A DNA stretch of 64,000 bases from Actinoplanes regularis (lineage in GTDB: Bacteria > Actinomycetota > Actinomycetes > Mycobacteriales > Micromonosporaceae), in assembly GCF_900188005.1 (NCBI RefSeq), contig NZ_FZNR01000009.1:124001-188000 (forward strand). The letters run 5' to 3'. A model generated the notes under the pieces. It saw nothing but the letters and a program-made list of their open reading frames with translations, was not told the origin of the DNA and did no database searches. Positions 51,166 to 59,495 of this stretch are shown piece after piece; position 1 is the first letter of the stretch, and each line of letters begins with the position of its first letter. Position numbers and translations under genes: made by a program.

Positions 51166-51189
51166 CTTATATAAGCCAACTCTTATAAG
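51166..51189. repeat. Twin AT palindromes
   Basis: CTTATATAAG (51166-51175) and CTTATAAG (51182-51189) lie 6 bp apart, an AT-rich island in a very GC-rich region between two terminators. Purpose unknown. Confidence 0.5.
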
Positions 51190-51230
51190 GCCCCCGAAAA
51201 TGTCGCACCCGATCGATACCTTTATCGACA

Positions 51231-51259
51231 CGGACCGACGCCACGGGGGCGTCGGTCCG
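51231..51259. terminator. Bidirectional terminator before the WYL regulator stop
   Basis: A perfect 12-bp stem CGGACCGACGCC with GGCGTCGGTCCG and a five-base loop, between convergent genes. Confidence 0.85.
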
Positions 51260-51265
51260 TCCATT

Positions 51266-52240
51266 TCAGACGATCATCTCGCGCAGCAGGTTCTCGCCCG
51301 TGGTGCGGACACGTTCACGCAACTCGGCCGGTGCTTCGATGGTGAACCTCGCGCCCAGCACGCCCAGCACCATCACCGGCCAGCCGAGGTCTTCGACGTT
51401 CATCCGCAACCGGCAGACTCCGTCACCCACCACCTCGCAGCTTCCCCAGTGGCCGACCGTCGCGCGGACCGGCTCGGGATCGCTCTCGATCAGCACCGAG
51501 ACGTCGTAACGGTTGGGTATGGCGCGGATCCGCGACCGCAACCAGGCCACCGGATCCCCGCCCGGTATCTCCCGGGGCCGGAACCGCGCGCCGGTCAGTG
51601 CCGGACCGGCGATCCGGTCCACCCGGAAGCTGCGCCAGTCGGCCCGGTCCAGATCCCACGCCAGCAGATACCACCTCCGGCCGAGCGGGACCAGGCGGTG
51701 CGGCTCCACGTGCCGCCGGGAGACCGCACCCTCGCGCGGGACGTAGTCGGAGCGTGGGGTGTAGTCGAAGCGCAGCCGCTCCTCGGCCCGGGTCGCCAGC
51801 GCGATCGTGGTCAGCACCCCGGCGTCCAGCACCGGGCCACCGCCGAAGAAGCCCGGGCTGGTCACCGCCTGCAGCGCGTCGATGCGCCGGCGCAGGCGCG
51901 GCGGGAGCAGCTGGATCACCTTGGCCAGCGCCCGCACCGAGGTCTCCTCGAAACCGGCGACCGCCCCGGCGGCGGCGCTGCGCAGCCCGACCGCGATGGC
52001 CACCGCCTCCTCGTCGTCGAGCAGCAGCGGCGGCACGGCCGCGCCGGCCTGCAACTGGTAGCCACCGGCCACGCCACGCGCGGCGTCCACCGGATAGCCC
52101 AGCTCGCGCAGCCGGTCCACGTCCCGTCGCAGGGTGCGCGGGGAGACCTCGAGGCGGTCGGCCAGCTCGGCACCGGGCCAGTAGCGATGGGTCTGCAGCA
52201 GCGACAGCAGCCGCAGCATCCGCGCACTCGTGTTCGCCAT
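51266..52240 (-). CDS. WYL-domain transcriptional regulator
   Basis: 324 residues from ATG 52240 (an ATG six codons upstream is possible). The N-terminal winged helix (MLRLLSLLQTHRYWPGAELA then DRLEVSPRTLRRDVDRLRELG) is the HTH_11/DeoR type, and the WYL domain carries VEPHRLVPLGRRWYLLAWDLDR. WYL domains bind ligands or nucleic acid. It is divergent from the CorA gene, with close spacing, and may regulate it. Confidence 0.88.
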   Translation of the reverse strand: MANTSARMLRLLSLLQTHRYWPGAELADRLEVSPRTLRRDVDRLRELGYPVDAARGVAGGYQLQAGAAVPPLLLDDEEAVAIAVGLRSAAAGAVAGFEETSVRALAKVIQLLPPRLRRRIDALQAVTSPGFFGGGPVLDAGVLTTIALATRAEERLRFDYTPRSDYVPREGAVSRRHVEPHRLVPLGRRWYLLAWDLDRADWRSFRVDRIAGPALTGARFRPREIPGGDPVAWLRSRIRAIPNRYDVSVLIESDPEPVRATVGHWGSCEVVGDGVCRLRMNVEDLGWPVMVLGVLGARFTIEAPAELRERVRTTGENLLREMIV

Positions 52241-52388
52241 GACTTCAGGGTCCCTCATATTGCGGCCAGGAACTGACCGCGACGAACCCGCGCCGGCACC
52301 ATCTCGCTGTTCTGGACCGTGCCCCTGCCCGCTACCTTCTACCTCGCGACTTCAACGACGCGTGGACGGGAAGGTGGCGGGCGGACGG

Positions 52389-53600
52389 ATGCTCGGTCGA
52401 GAGCTTGGGGAGGAGTTCCGGCCACCCGACTTCGAGGACGAGGCGGCGCCGGGCTGGCATCGCGAATCACCGGACGACCCCGGCCGGGTCGGATTCCGCC
52501 GGCGGGCGCGACGCCGGAGCGGGGCGTTCCGCCAGCTGCTGGAGGGGCTGCTCCGGCCACCGGCGGCCATCCCGGCCCCGCGCCGCGGTAACCCGGACGC
52601 GGTGGTGGACTGCGCTGTCTACACCGGTGGCGCGCGGCGCTCCGATCCGGGGCAGCCGCGCCAGCTGCCGTACCAGGAGGCTGCCCGGCTCGCCAGACGC
52701 CGCCGCAACGCGTTCGTCTGGCTCGGCCTGCACGAGCCGGACCAGGCCACCATGAATCAGATCGCCGAGGTCTTCGGCCTGCACGAGCTGATCGCCGAAC
52801 GGGCCGTCAGCAGTGGGCACCGGCCCGGCGTGGAGACCGTCGGCGAGGTGACCCGGCTGGTGCTGCGGGCCGCGCGCTACGTCGAGCACGACCGGCTCAC
52901 CGACACCTCCGAGGTGGTGGAGACCGGCGACATCACCGTGCTGGTCGGCCCCTGGTTCGCGATCACGGTCCGGCACGGCGCGGTCGGGCCGCTCTGGGCG
53001 GTCCGCCAGGAGCTGGAGAAGCGGCCGGACGTGCTGCGGCACGGCCCGTGGGCGGTGGCGTACGCGGTCGGCAGCCGCCTGGTCGACAGTTACCTGGACG
53101 TGGCGGGCCACGTCGAGCGCGACCTGGAGCGCTTGGAGGAGGAGTCCTTCGCCGTCACGCGGAGCACCGGGATCGCCCACATCTATCAGTTGAAGCGGGA
53201 GATGGTGGAGTTCAAGCGGGCGGTGCTGCCGCTGGCCGACCCGCTGGCCCGACTGCTGGAGGGCCGGGAGTTACCGGCCGCGCTGCGCCCCTACCTGGTC
53301 GATGTGCGCGGGCGGTTGAGCCGGGCGGTGGACCGGGTGGCCGGCTTCGACGACCTGCTCAACTCGATCCTGCAGGCCCGGCTGGCACAGATCTCCATCG
53401 ACCAGAACGACGACATGCGCAAGATCGCCGCGTGGGCCGCGATCGCCGCGGTGCCCACGGTGATCGCCGGTATCTACGGGATGAACTTCGCGGTGATTCC
53501 GGGGCTGGATTCGCCGTACGGCTTCCCCGGCGCGGTCGCCGCCATGTTCCTGATCGGCGGCGGCCTCTACTGGCGACTCAAACGGTCCGGCTGGCTCTGA
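52389..53600 (+). CDS. CorA-family magnesium/divalent metal transporter
   Basis: About 403 residues if the ATG at 52389 is used; GTG codons at 52362 and 52374 are alternatives. A long cytoplasmic N-terminal domain precedes the stalk helix, then two C-terminal membrane helices with the signature YGMNF between them (a GMN motif). It lacks the usual ExxxWP-type loop sequence after GMN, and the following loop reads IPGLDSPYG. It forms a pentameric ion channel in the plasma membrane. Confidence 0.88.
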   Translation: MLGRELGEEFRPPDFEDEAAPGWHRESPDDPGRVGFRRRARRRSGAFRQLLEGLLRPPAAIPAPRRGNPDAVVDCAVYTGGARRSDPGQPRQLPYQEAARLARRRRNAFVWLGLHEPDQATMNQIAEVFGLHELIAERAVSSGHRPGVETVGEVTRLVLRAARYVEHDRLTDTSEVVETGDITVLVGPWFAITVRHGAVGPLWAVRQELEKRPDVLRHGPWAVAYAVGSRLVDSYLDVAGHVERDLERLEEESFAVTRSTGIAHIYQLKREMVEFKRAVLPLADPLARLLEGRELPAALRPYLVDVRGRLSRAVDRVAGFDDLLNSILQARLAQISIDQNDDMRKIAAWAAIAAVPTVIAGIYGMNFAVIPGLDSPYGFPGAVAAMFLIGGGLYWRLKRSGWL

Positions 53601-53939
53601 GGGAGCGCCGGTCGGCCCCGCCGGGGTGGTCGGCCCCGGGATCGCCCGGACCACGTTGACCTCCCCGGCGAGGTGCGCACCACCGGCAGCAGAGCGCCGT
53701 GGTGAGCGTCTGGGCGCGAGCGCCCAGCCCCGCACTCGTCGTACGAGACGGTGGCCCGGAGCTTCGCCATGCCGCCGGCCACGTAGAGGGACAATATGGG
53801 AATTGAGTAGTGCGCTGTCCAGATTTCACGGCTTTTTACGGACAGGAAGCGCAATTTAGACAAGACGGCAATATGTAGTCATACGAAAAGACGATGCCGC
53901 ACACGACTGAAACTCGGCCAACCGGGGTAACGCGCAAGC
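53601..53939. other. Intergenic region, no gene seen
   Basis: 339 bp between the CorA gene and the PRC-barrel-like gene. A minus-strand frame at 53567-53863 overlaps the CorA coding end and shows no domain. The stretch from 53790 on is AT-richer and probably holds the promoter for the next gene. Confidence 0.5.
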
Positions 53940-54269
53940 ATGACGGAGAAGGCGGAAGACCTCGGCGAACCGGTCGCCTACCTGGTCCTTCGGGAAGGGG
54001 TACCGGTCTACGCACCCAGCGGAGACCCGGTCGGCACGGTGGAACACGTCCTCGCCGACGAGCATCAGGACGTCTTCCACGGACTGTTGATCAACACGCC
54101 GGACGGGCACCGCTTCGCCGCCGGCGCGCAGGTCGCGGGCCTCTACGAGCGCGGCGTGATCCTCACCGAACCGGCCGAGGCCCTGGCCCGGCCGAGCACC
54201 GAACTGCCCGGCCGCCGCCAGGAAAGCGGCCTGAAACGGGCGTGGGACTGGTTGGTCCAGCCCCGCTGA
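53940..54269 (+). CDS. PRC-barrel-like small protein
   Basis: 109 residues, cytoplasmic. Beta-strand pattern VYAPSGDPVGTVEHVLADE then DVFHGLLINTPDGHRFAAGAQVAGLYERGVILT fits a PRC-barrel-like fold, where a strand pair with G-x-x-V/I-G is followed by a long hairpin. The C-terminus is a basic helix. Function is unknown; PRC barrels often bind RNA or partner proteins. Confidence 0.65.
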   Translation: MTEKAEDLGEPVAYLVLREGVPVYAPSGDPVGTVEHVLADEHQDVFHGLLINTPDGHRFAAGAQVAGLYERGVILTEPAEALARPSTELPGRRQESGLKRAWDWLVQPR

Positions 54270-54283
54270 CCTGTTCGGAAGCG

Positions 54284-55150
54284 TTACCGGGAGGCGCGGT
54301 CCCGGTAGCTCCAGGAGCCGTTGCCGAGGGTGCCGCGGCCGGTCGGATCCGGCTGTGACTGCGGCTGCCGCTCGGTCCGGGCCTGCAGACGCGAGTCGAG
54401 GTACTCCGCGGCCGCGCGATCCTCCTCGTTCGGGGCGGAGATCAGCGCGTACACCATGCCGAGAAGCCCGAACACCACAGCGAGGCCGATCGGGACGAGC
54501 AGCGATCCGGCGGTGGCGCCCTCGATCGGGTCGGACCCGTGCTTGCTCAGCACCGACATCGCGGACATGCCGGTGAAGTGCATGCCGTTCACCGCGATCC
54601 CCATCACCAGGGCGGAGGCGAAGATGACCGCCGGCTTCCGGACCACCAGGGTGAGCCAGAGCGCGACCGAGGCGGCGACCACGGCGATCACCACCGAGAG
54701 CGCGACCCGCGAGGCGGAGTAGTGGATGTCGCCGTTCAGCCGCATCGCGGCCATGCCCGTGTAGTGCATCGCGGCCACACCGAGACCGGCCAGGACACCG
54801 CCGAGGACGATCCGGATCTGCCGGGCACCGTTGCCGAGCAGCGCGATGGCCAGACCCGCCCCGACCGCCACGAACGCGATCAGGACGCTGGCCGCGGTGA
54901 GGCCGACGTCGTAACGGATCTGCGTACCGACCACCTCGAAGCCGAGCATCGCCACGAAGTGCATGCTCCAGATGCCGGTGGCGCCGATCGCCAGTGCCGC
55001 GAGCACCAGCCACCAGTTCCGCTCGGTACCGGTCCGGGCCGTACGCAGGCGCACCGCGCACGTGAGCCCGAGCAACGAGCCGAGGACGGACAGCAGATAG
55101 CTGAAGGCTGGTGTCACCCATCCGTAGTCGAAGTGATGGATTTCCGCCAT
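54284..55150 (-). CDS. Second MHYT-domain membrane protein
   Basis: 288 residues from ATG 55150 (GGGAG upstream). The architecture resembles the MHYT protein at 2476: an IHHFDYGW start, about seven helices, and repeats SMHFVAMLGF, AMHYTGMAAM and GMHFTGMSAM. It ends in a short polar tail without an output domain. The two are clear paralogues 51 kb apart. Possible redox or gas sensor; partners unknown. Confidence 0.85.
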   Translation of the reverse strand: MAEIHHFDYGWVTPAFSYLLSVLGSLLGLTCAVRLRTARTGTERNWWLVLAALAIGATGIWSMHFVAMLGFEVVGTQIRYDVGLTAASVLIAFVAVGAGLAIALLGNGARQIRIVLGGVLAGLGVAAMHYTGMAAMRLNGDIHYSASRVALSVVIAVVAASVALWLTLVVRKPAVIFASALVMGIAVNGMHFTGMSAMSVLSKHGSDPIEGATAGSLLVPIGLAVVFGLLGMVYALISAPNEEDRAAAEYLDSRLQARTERQPQSQPDPTGRGTLGNGSWSYRDRASR

Positions 55151-55429
55151 GCCACCGCGCTCCCTGTTCCCAAGAGTCTTGCCGCGATGAATACTGCCGC
55201 AACCCTCAGCGTGGCCGTCACTGATTGTGATCCACGTTTCGTCATGGGCACACGAGAAGATGAGCGCCATTGGGGTCGCGGTTGACGGCGGGTCGGCTGA
55301 ACGGCTACCCGTTTGTCCTTGTAGACGGGACATTCGCTAAATAAGTGAGCAAGCGATTCCCAATAGGGCGAGCAATCCCGGCATTGTGGCGCCGATAACT
55401 TTCTGTAACTCGACGGAAATGCGCGGCGC
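55151..55429. other. Intergenic region, no gene seen
   Basis: 279 bp upstream of the MHYT gene and downstream of the PadR gene, somewhat AT-rich at 55310-55400. No supported coding region. Confidence 0.5.
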
Positions 55430-55984
55430 TCAGGCGGCGACCGCCCAGGCCAGCTCGGCCGAACGGATCCGCACCACCAGGGTGGCGATCCAGGCCAGCT
55501 CGGCCACCACCAGCCCGTGCCGGTAATCGCGTTCCAGGGTGTGCAGCTCGGCCGTCCCGGCGGGGTCGGCCGCCAGCGCGGCCAGCTCGCCGGTCAGTCG
55601 CTCGGCCCGGGCGGAGAGCAGGGCCACCGCCCGATCGGCGGGCAGATGTCCCAGGAAAGCCACCGCGAGAGCGAAGTCCATCGAGGCGACCGGGGTGTCC
55701 CGCAGGCCGGACTCGATCTTCGCCCGGAGGCGTGTGATGCCCGCCTCGGTCAGCTCGTACTCCGTGCGCAGCGGCCGGTTGCCGACCCGGCCCGGCTCGC
55801 GCGCCTCCATCAGGCCGGCCCGGTGCATCGACTTGACCAGGGTCGTTACCGTGCTGCGGGTCGCCGTGAGGTGCGCATACCGCTTCCGGAGACGGGTCGC
55901 CAGATCGTATGCGTGCGCCGGCCGCTCCTCGAGGAGTCCGAGGAGCGGCAGCACCAGACTGTTCCGTGAGGCATCCAGCGGCAT
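55430..55984 (-). CDS. PadR-family transcriptional regulator
   Basis: 184 residues from ATG 55984. Residues 5-95 form the PadR winged helix (LLGLLEERPAHAYDLATRLR then STVTTLVKSMHRAGLM and a TEYELTEAGI wing). The C-terminal helices (PADRAVALLSARAERL, LAWIATLVV) mediate dimerisation. It is divergent from the alditol oxidase gene 80 bp away and is a candidate regulator of it. Confidence 0.88.
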   Translation of the reverse strand: MPLDASRNSLVLPLLGLLEERPAHAYDLATRLRKRYAHLTATRSTVTTLVKSMHRAGLMEAREPGRVGNRPLRTEYELTEAGITRLRAKIESGLRDTPVASMDFALAVAFLGHLPADRAVALLSARAERLTGELAALAADPAGTAELHTLERDYRHGLVVAELAWIATLVVRIRSAELAWAVAA

Positions 55985-56064
55985 GAGCCAACGGTATGGG
56001 CGTATACACCTAGCGACAACCCAATATCGACCTTGATCTCCCGAACACCTGGTCAGTGCCCTAG

Positions 56065-57318
56065 ATGTACACCCGTAGGGTGGCTGAGGTGGAACCACTG
56101 ACGAACTGGGCCGGCAACATCGCCTTCCGGGCACGGCAGGTGCTCCGGCCACACTCGATCGACGAGGTACGCGACCTGGTCGCGAAAGCCCCGAAGCTGC
56201 GCGTGCTGGGCAGCGGGCACTCGTTCAACCGGCTCGCCGACACCGAGGGCGACCTGCTGTCCCTGGCCGGCCTGCCGCGCATCGTGGAGATCGGACCGGA
56301 CCGGCGCACGGTCCGGGTCGACGGCGGCATCCGGTACGGCGAACTCGCCGCCCGCCTGCACGCCGAGGGCCTGGCCCTGCACAACATGGCGTCGCTGCCG
56401 CACATCTCGGTGGCCGGCGCGGTCGCCACCGCCACCCACGGGTCCGGGGTCCGGCACGGCAACCTGGCCACCGCGGTCGCCGGCGTCGAGCTCGTCCGCG
56501 CCGACGGTGAGCTGGTCAGCCTGGCCCGCGGCGACGCCGGCTTCCCCGGCTCGGTGGCCGCGCTCGGCGCGCTGGGCGCGGTGGTCGCCCTGACCCTGGA
56601 CGTCCAGCCGACGTTCGAGCTGCGGCAGTACGTCTACGAGAACCTGCCCGCCACCTCGGTCCGGGACCACCTCGACGAGCTGCTCGCCGACGGCTACAGC
56701 GTCAGTCTCTTCACCCGCTGGACAAGTGCGGACGTCGACCAGGTCTGGCTGAAGCGGACCGAGCCGAGGACGGGCGCCACCCTCTTCGGCGCGACGCTCG
56801 CCGACGGGCCGCGCCACCCGGTGCCCGGGATGCCCGCCGAGAACTGCACCCGGCAGGGCGGCGTCCCCGGCCCGTGGCACGAGCGGCTGCCGCACTTCCG
56901 GATGGAGTTCACCCCGAGCAGCGGCGAGGAGTTGCAGTCCGAGTGGCACGTGCCGCGGGTGCACGCACGGGACGCGCTGGCGGCGGTGGCCAAGATCCGC
57001 GAGCGCGTCGCGGCCGTGTTGCAGGTCTGCGAGGTACGTACGATCGCCGCCGACGACCTGTGGCTCTCCCCCAACTTCGAGCGGGACAGCCTGGCCCTGC
57101 ACTTCACCTGGATCGCCGACACCGAGGCGGTGCTGCCGGTCGTCGCCGACCTGGAGCAGCTGCTCGGGCCGTTCGGCGCCCGCCCGCACCTCGGCAAGAT
57201 CTTCACTACCGCGCCGGTCGACGGCTACCCCCGCCTCGCCGACTTCACGGCACTGGTCGACCGCTTCGACCCGGCCGGAAAGTTCCGCAACGAGTTCCTC
57301 GATCGGCTCCTGGGATGA
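56065..57318 (+). CDS. aldO: Alditol oxidase (AldO-type, covalent FAD)
   Basis: 417 residues, close to the 418 of Streptomyces coelicolor AldO, with strong similarity throughout (NWAGNI start, GSGHSFN, LHNMASLPHISVAGAVATATHGSG, VPGPWHERLPHFRMEFTPSS). His52 in the GSGHSF loop corresponds to His46 of AldO, which binds FAD covalently. AldO oxidises xylitol and sorbitol with O2, giving an aldose and hydrogen peroxide. Its stop overlaps the next gene (ATGA at 57315-57318). Confidence 0.93.
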   Translation: MYTRRVAEVEPLTNWAGNIAFRARQVLRPHSIDEVRDLVAKAPKLRVLGSGHSFNRLADTEGDLLSLAGLPRIVEIGPDRRTVRVDGGIRYGELAARLHAEGLALHNMASLPHISVAGAVATATHGSGVRHGNLATAVAGVELVRADGELVSLARGDAGFPGSVAALGALGAVVALTLDVQPTFELRQYVYENLPATSVRDHLDELLADGYSVSLFTRWTSADVDQVWLKRTEPRTGATLFGATLADGPRHPVPGMPAENCTRQGGVPGPWHERLPHFRMEFTPSSGEELQSEWHVPRVHARDALAAVAKIRERVAAVLQVCEVRTIAADDLWLSPNFERDSLALHFTWIADTEAVLPVVADLEQLLGPFGARPHLGKIFTTAPVDGYPRLADFTALVDRFDPAGKFRNEFLDRLLG

Positions 57319-57950
57319 CGGCTCTGCACGCCTTCCGCGACGAGGCGGACGTTCTCGGGCACGTCGCCTCCCGCTGGACCGAGGAGCAGTGGACCCGCCC
57401 GACGCGGTGCGCGCCCTGGTCCGTGCGGGAACTGTTCGCCCACGTCCGGGTCGCGCTCGCCTGGCTGCCGGGAATGCTCGACGCCCCGGCACCGGCGGTG
57501 GCGGACATCTCCGCCGCCGCGTACTACCGCCCGGACCACCGATTCTCCCCCGCGGCCGACGTCGCCCGGATCCGGCGCGCCCAGGAGCACGCGCGGGGCC
57601 TGGACGTCCGGGACTTCCGAGGTTTCACCGCCGGGCTGGCCGACCGGTGCGCGGCGGAGCCGCCGGGCCGGATGGTCCGCACCCGGCACGGCGACGCCAT
57701 GCTGCTCGACGATTTCCTCGCCACCCGGGTGGTCGAGTTGGCGGTGCACGGTCTTGACCTGGCCGACGCGGTGGACCAGCCGGCCTGGCTCACCCCGTCG
57801 GCCGCCGACGTGGTGCTGCGCCTGCTCTTCGGCAGGCCGGCGGCCGAGCTGCCCGGCCCACCCGATCAGCTGCTGCGCCAGGCCACCGGTCGCGCCCCGC
57901 GCGGCACCGAACTGGACCGTCTCGGGTTGACCCCGTTGACGCTCAGCTGA
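57315..57950 (+). CDS. MDMPI/DinB-like mycothiol-dependent-type protein
   Basis: 211 residues. The N-terminal helical bundle resembles the mycothiol-dependent maleylpyruvate isomerase (MDMPI) domain: WTEEQWTRPTRCAPWSVRELFAHV and a later DDFLATRVVELAVHGLDLADA carrying the metal-ligand histidines. Members bind metal and use mycothiol; most are not the true isomerase. Translation is coupled to the alditol oxidase, so it may handle a product or oxidative by-product of that reaction (inference). It is convergent with the rhodanese gene, stops 1 bp apart. Confidence 0.72.
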   Translation: MTALHAFRDEADVLGHVASRWTEEQWTRPTRCAPWSVRELFAHVRVALAWLPGMLDAPAPAVADISAAAYYRPDHRFSPAADVARIRRAQEHARGLDVRDFRGFTAGLADRCAAEPPGRMVRTRHGDAMLLDDFLATRVVELAVHGLDLADAVDQPAWLTPSAADVVLRLLFGRPAAELPGPPDQLLRQATGRAPRGTELDRLGLTPLTLS

Positions 57951-57951
57951 C

Positions 57952-58386
57952 TCAGCAGCCGCAGGCGGCGCCCGCCGGGGCGGTCAGCTCGTCGGCCGGG
58001 CGGGACCACTCGCCCTTCTCGTCGCGGACCGGGAAGCCCTCGCGGACCCAGTACTCGTATCCGCCGATCATCTCCTTGACCTCGTAGCCGAGCTTGGCGA
58101 ACTCCAGCGCCGCCCGGGTGGCCCCGTTGCACCCCGGCCCCCAGCAGTAGGTGACCACCCTGCTGCCGGCCGGGATCAGCTCGGCCGCGCGGGCGGCGAT
58201 CTCCCGGGTGGGCAGGTGCACCGCGGCGGGCAGGTGGCCCTGCCGCCACGACTCGTCGTTGCGGGAGTCGACCACCACCAGGCCGGGCGTGCCGGCCTCC
58301 ACGTCACTGTGGACGTCGCTCACGTCGGTCTCGAAGCGGAGCCGGTTGCTGAAGTGTTCGATCGCGCTTGTCATGTTGTTGATCAT
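57952..58386 (-). CDS. Rhodanese-like sulfurtransferase domain protein
   Basis: 144 residues, single rhodanese domain: VVVDSRNDESWRQGHLPAAVHLP, then the active loop YCWGPGCNGAT with Cys81 as the nucleophile and Cys86 close by, and the closing GGYEYWVREGFPV. The C-terminus ends in Cys-Gly-Cys. It may transfer sulfane sulfur or act on persulfides. An ATG four codons in is an alternative start. Confidence 0.85.
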   Translation of the reverse strand: MINNMTSAIEHFSNRLRFETDVSDVHSDVEAGTPGLVVVDSRNDESWRQGHLPAAVHLPTREIAARAAELIPAGSRVVTYCWGPGCNGATRAALEFAKLGYEVKEMIGGYEYWVREGFPVRDEKGEWSRPADELTAPAGAACGC

Positions 58387-58445
58387 GCCGGGGCCCGGAC
58401 GGCCGGCCCAGTGGCGCTGATGACACCGACCGCTAATATTCCGCC

Positions 58446-59495
58446 ATGCTTCAGGTGCACAGCCGCGGTCCGTCGGTCACGGTGCTGGCGTTCGACGGGA
58501 TGGCCATCTTCGAGCTCGGCATCGTCACCGAGATCTTCGGCCTGCCGCGCCCGGAGTTCGACCGCCCCTGGTACGACCTGACCATCTGCGCCGAGACCCC
58601 CGGCCCGGTCCGGGTGATCGGTGGCGCGTCCCTGCACACCGGACACGGCCTGGACACCTTCGCGGCCGGCGAGACGGTGATCGTCCCCGGGGTTCCGGAC
58701 GTCCGCGCCGACCCGTCCCCCGCCCTGATCGCCGCGCTGCGCTCGGCCCACGCCCGGGGCGCCCGGCTGATGTCCATCTGCTCGGGCGCGTTCGCGCTGG
58801 CCGGAGCCGGGCTGCTGGACGGCCGCCGGGTCACCACCCACTGGCGGTACGCGGAGATCCTGCGCGCCCGCTACCCGGCCGTGCACGTCGACGCGGACGT
58901 CCTCTACCTCGACGACGGCGACGTGCTGACCAGCGCGGGCAGCGCCGCCGGCCTGGATCTCTGCCTGCACGTGGTGCGCCGCGACCACGGCCCGGCGATC
59001 GCGAACGCGGTGGCCCGCCGCCTGGTCGTGCAGCCGCACCGGGACGGCGGACAGGCGCAGTTCATCGAGGCCCCGGTGACCGAGGACCCGGAGGACGACC
59101 GGCTGGCCGGGAGCATGGCGTGGGCGCTCGGCCACCTGGCCGAACCGATCACCGTCGAGGTGCTGGCCCGGCGGGCGCACATGTCGGCCCGCACCTACCT
59201 GCGGCACTTCGCCCGGGCCACCGGCACCACGCCGATCCGCTGGCTGATCGACCAGCGGGTGCACGCCAGCCTGGCCCTGCTGGAGCGGACCGGGTCACCG
59301 GTCGAGGAGGTGGCGGCCGCGGTCGGCTTCGACTCGGCGGTCACCTTCCGGCACCACTTCTCCCGGGCGATGCGGACGTCGCCGTCGGCCTACCGCAAGG
59401 CGTTCTCCTCCTCGGCCGCCGATGTCACTCGAGCCGGATCGCCGTCGCGCCCCCCGGTTGCACCGTCAGCGAGCCGGACACCTCACGGCCGCTGA
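58446..59495 (+). CDS. GlxA-family regulator (DJ-1/PfpI + AraC domains)
   Basis: 349 residues. Residues 10-180 are a DJ-1/PfpI-like domain (VLAFDGMAIFELGIV, and SICSGAFALAGAGLL at the nucleophile elbow with Cys). Residues 220-320 are an AraC-type double helix-turn-helix (TVEVLARRAHMSARTYLRHF and VEEVAAAVGFDSAVTFRHHF). Its last 24 codons overlap the beta-galactosidase gene on the other strand. Ligand unknown. Confidence 0.9.
   Translation: MLQVHSRGPSVTVLAFDGMAIFELGIVTEIFGLPRPEFDRPWYDLTICAETPGPVRVIGGASLHTGHGLDTFAAGETVIVPGVPDVRADPSPALIAALRSAHARGARLMSICSGAFALAGAGLLDGRRVTTHWRYAEILRARYPAVHVDADVLYLDDGDVLTSAGSAAGLDLCLHVVRRDHGPAIANAVARRLVVQPHRDGGQAQFIEAPVTEDPEDDRLAGSMAWALGHLAEPITVEVLARRAHMSARTYLRHFARATGTTPIRWLIDQRVHASLALLERTGSPVEEVAAAVGFDSAVTFRHHFSRAMRTSPSAYRKAFSSSAADVTRAGSPSRPPVAPSASRTPHGR

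Noticed and set aside
53567..53863. 98-codon minus-strand frame after the CorA gene
   Set aside because: It overlaps the CorA coding end and becomes Arg/Pro/Ser-rich without domain features.
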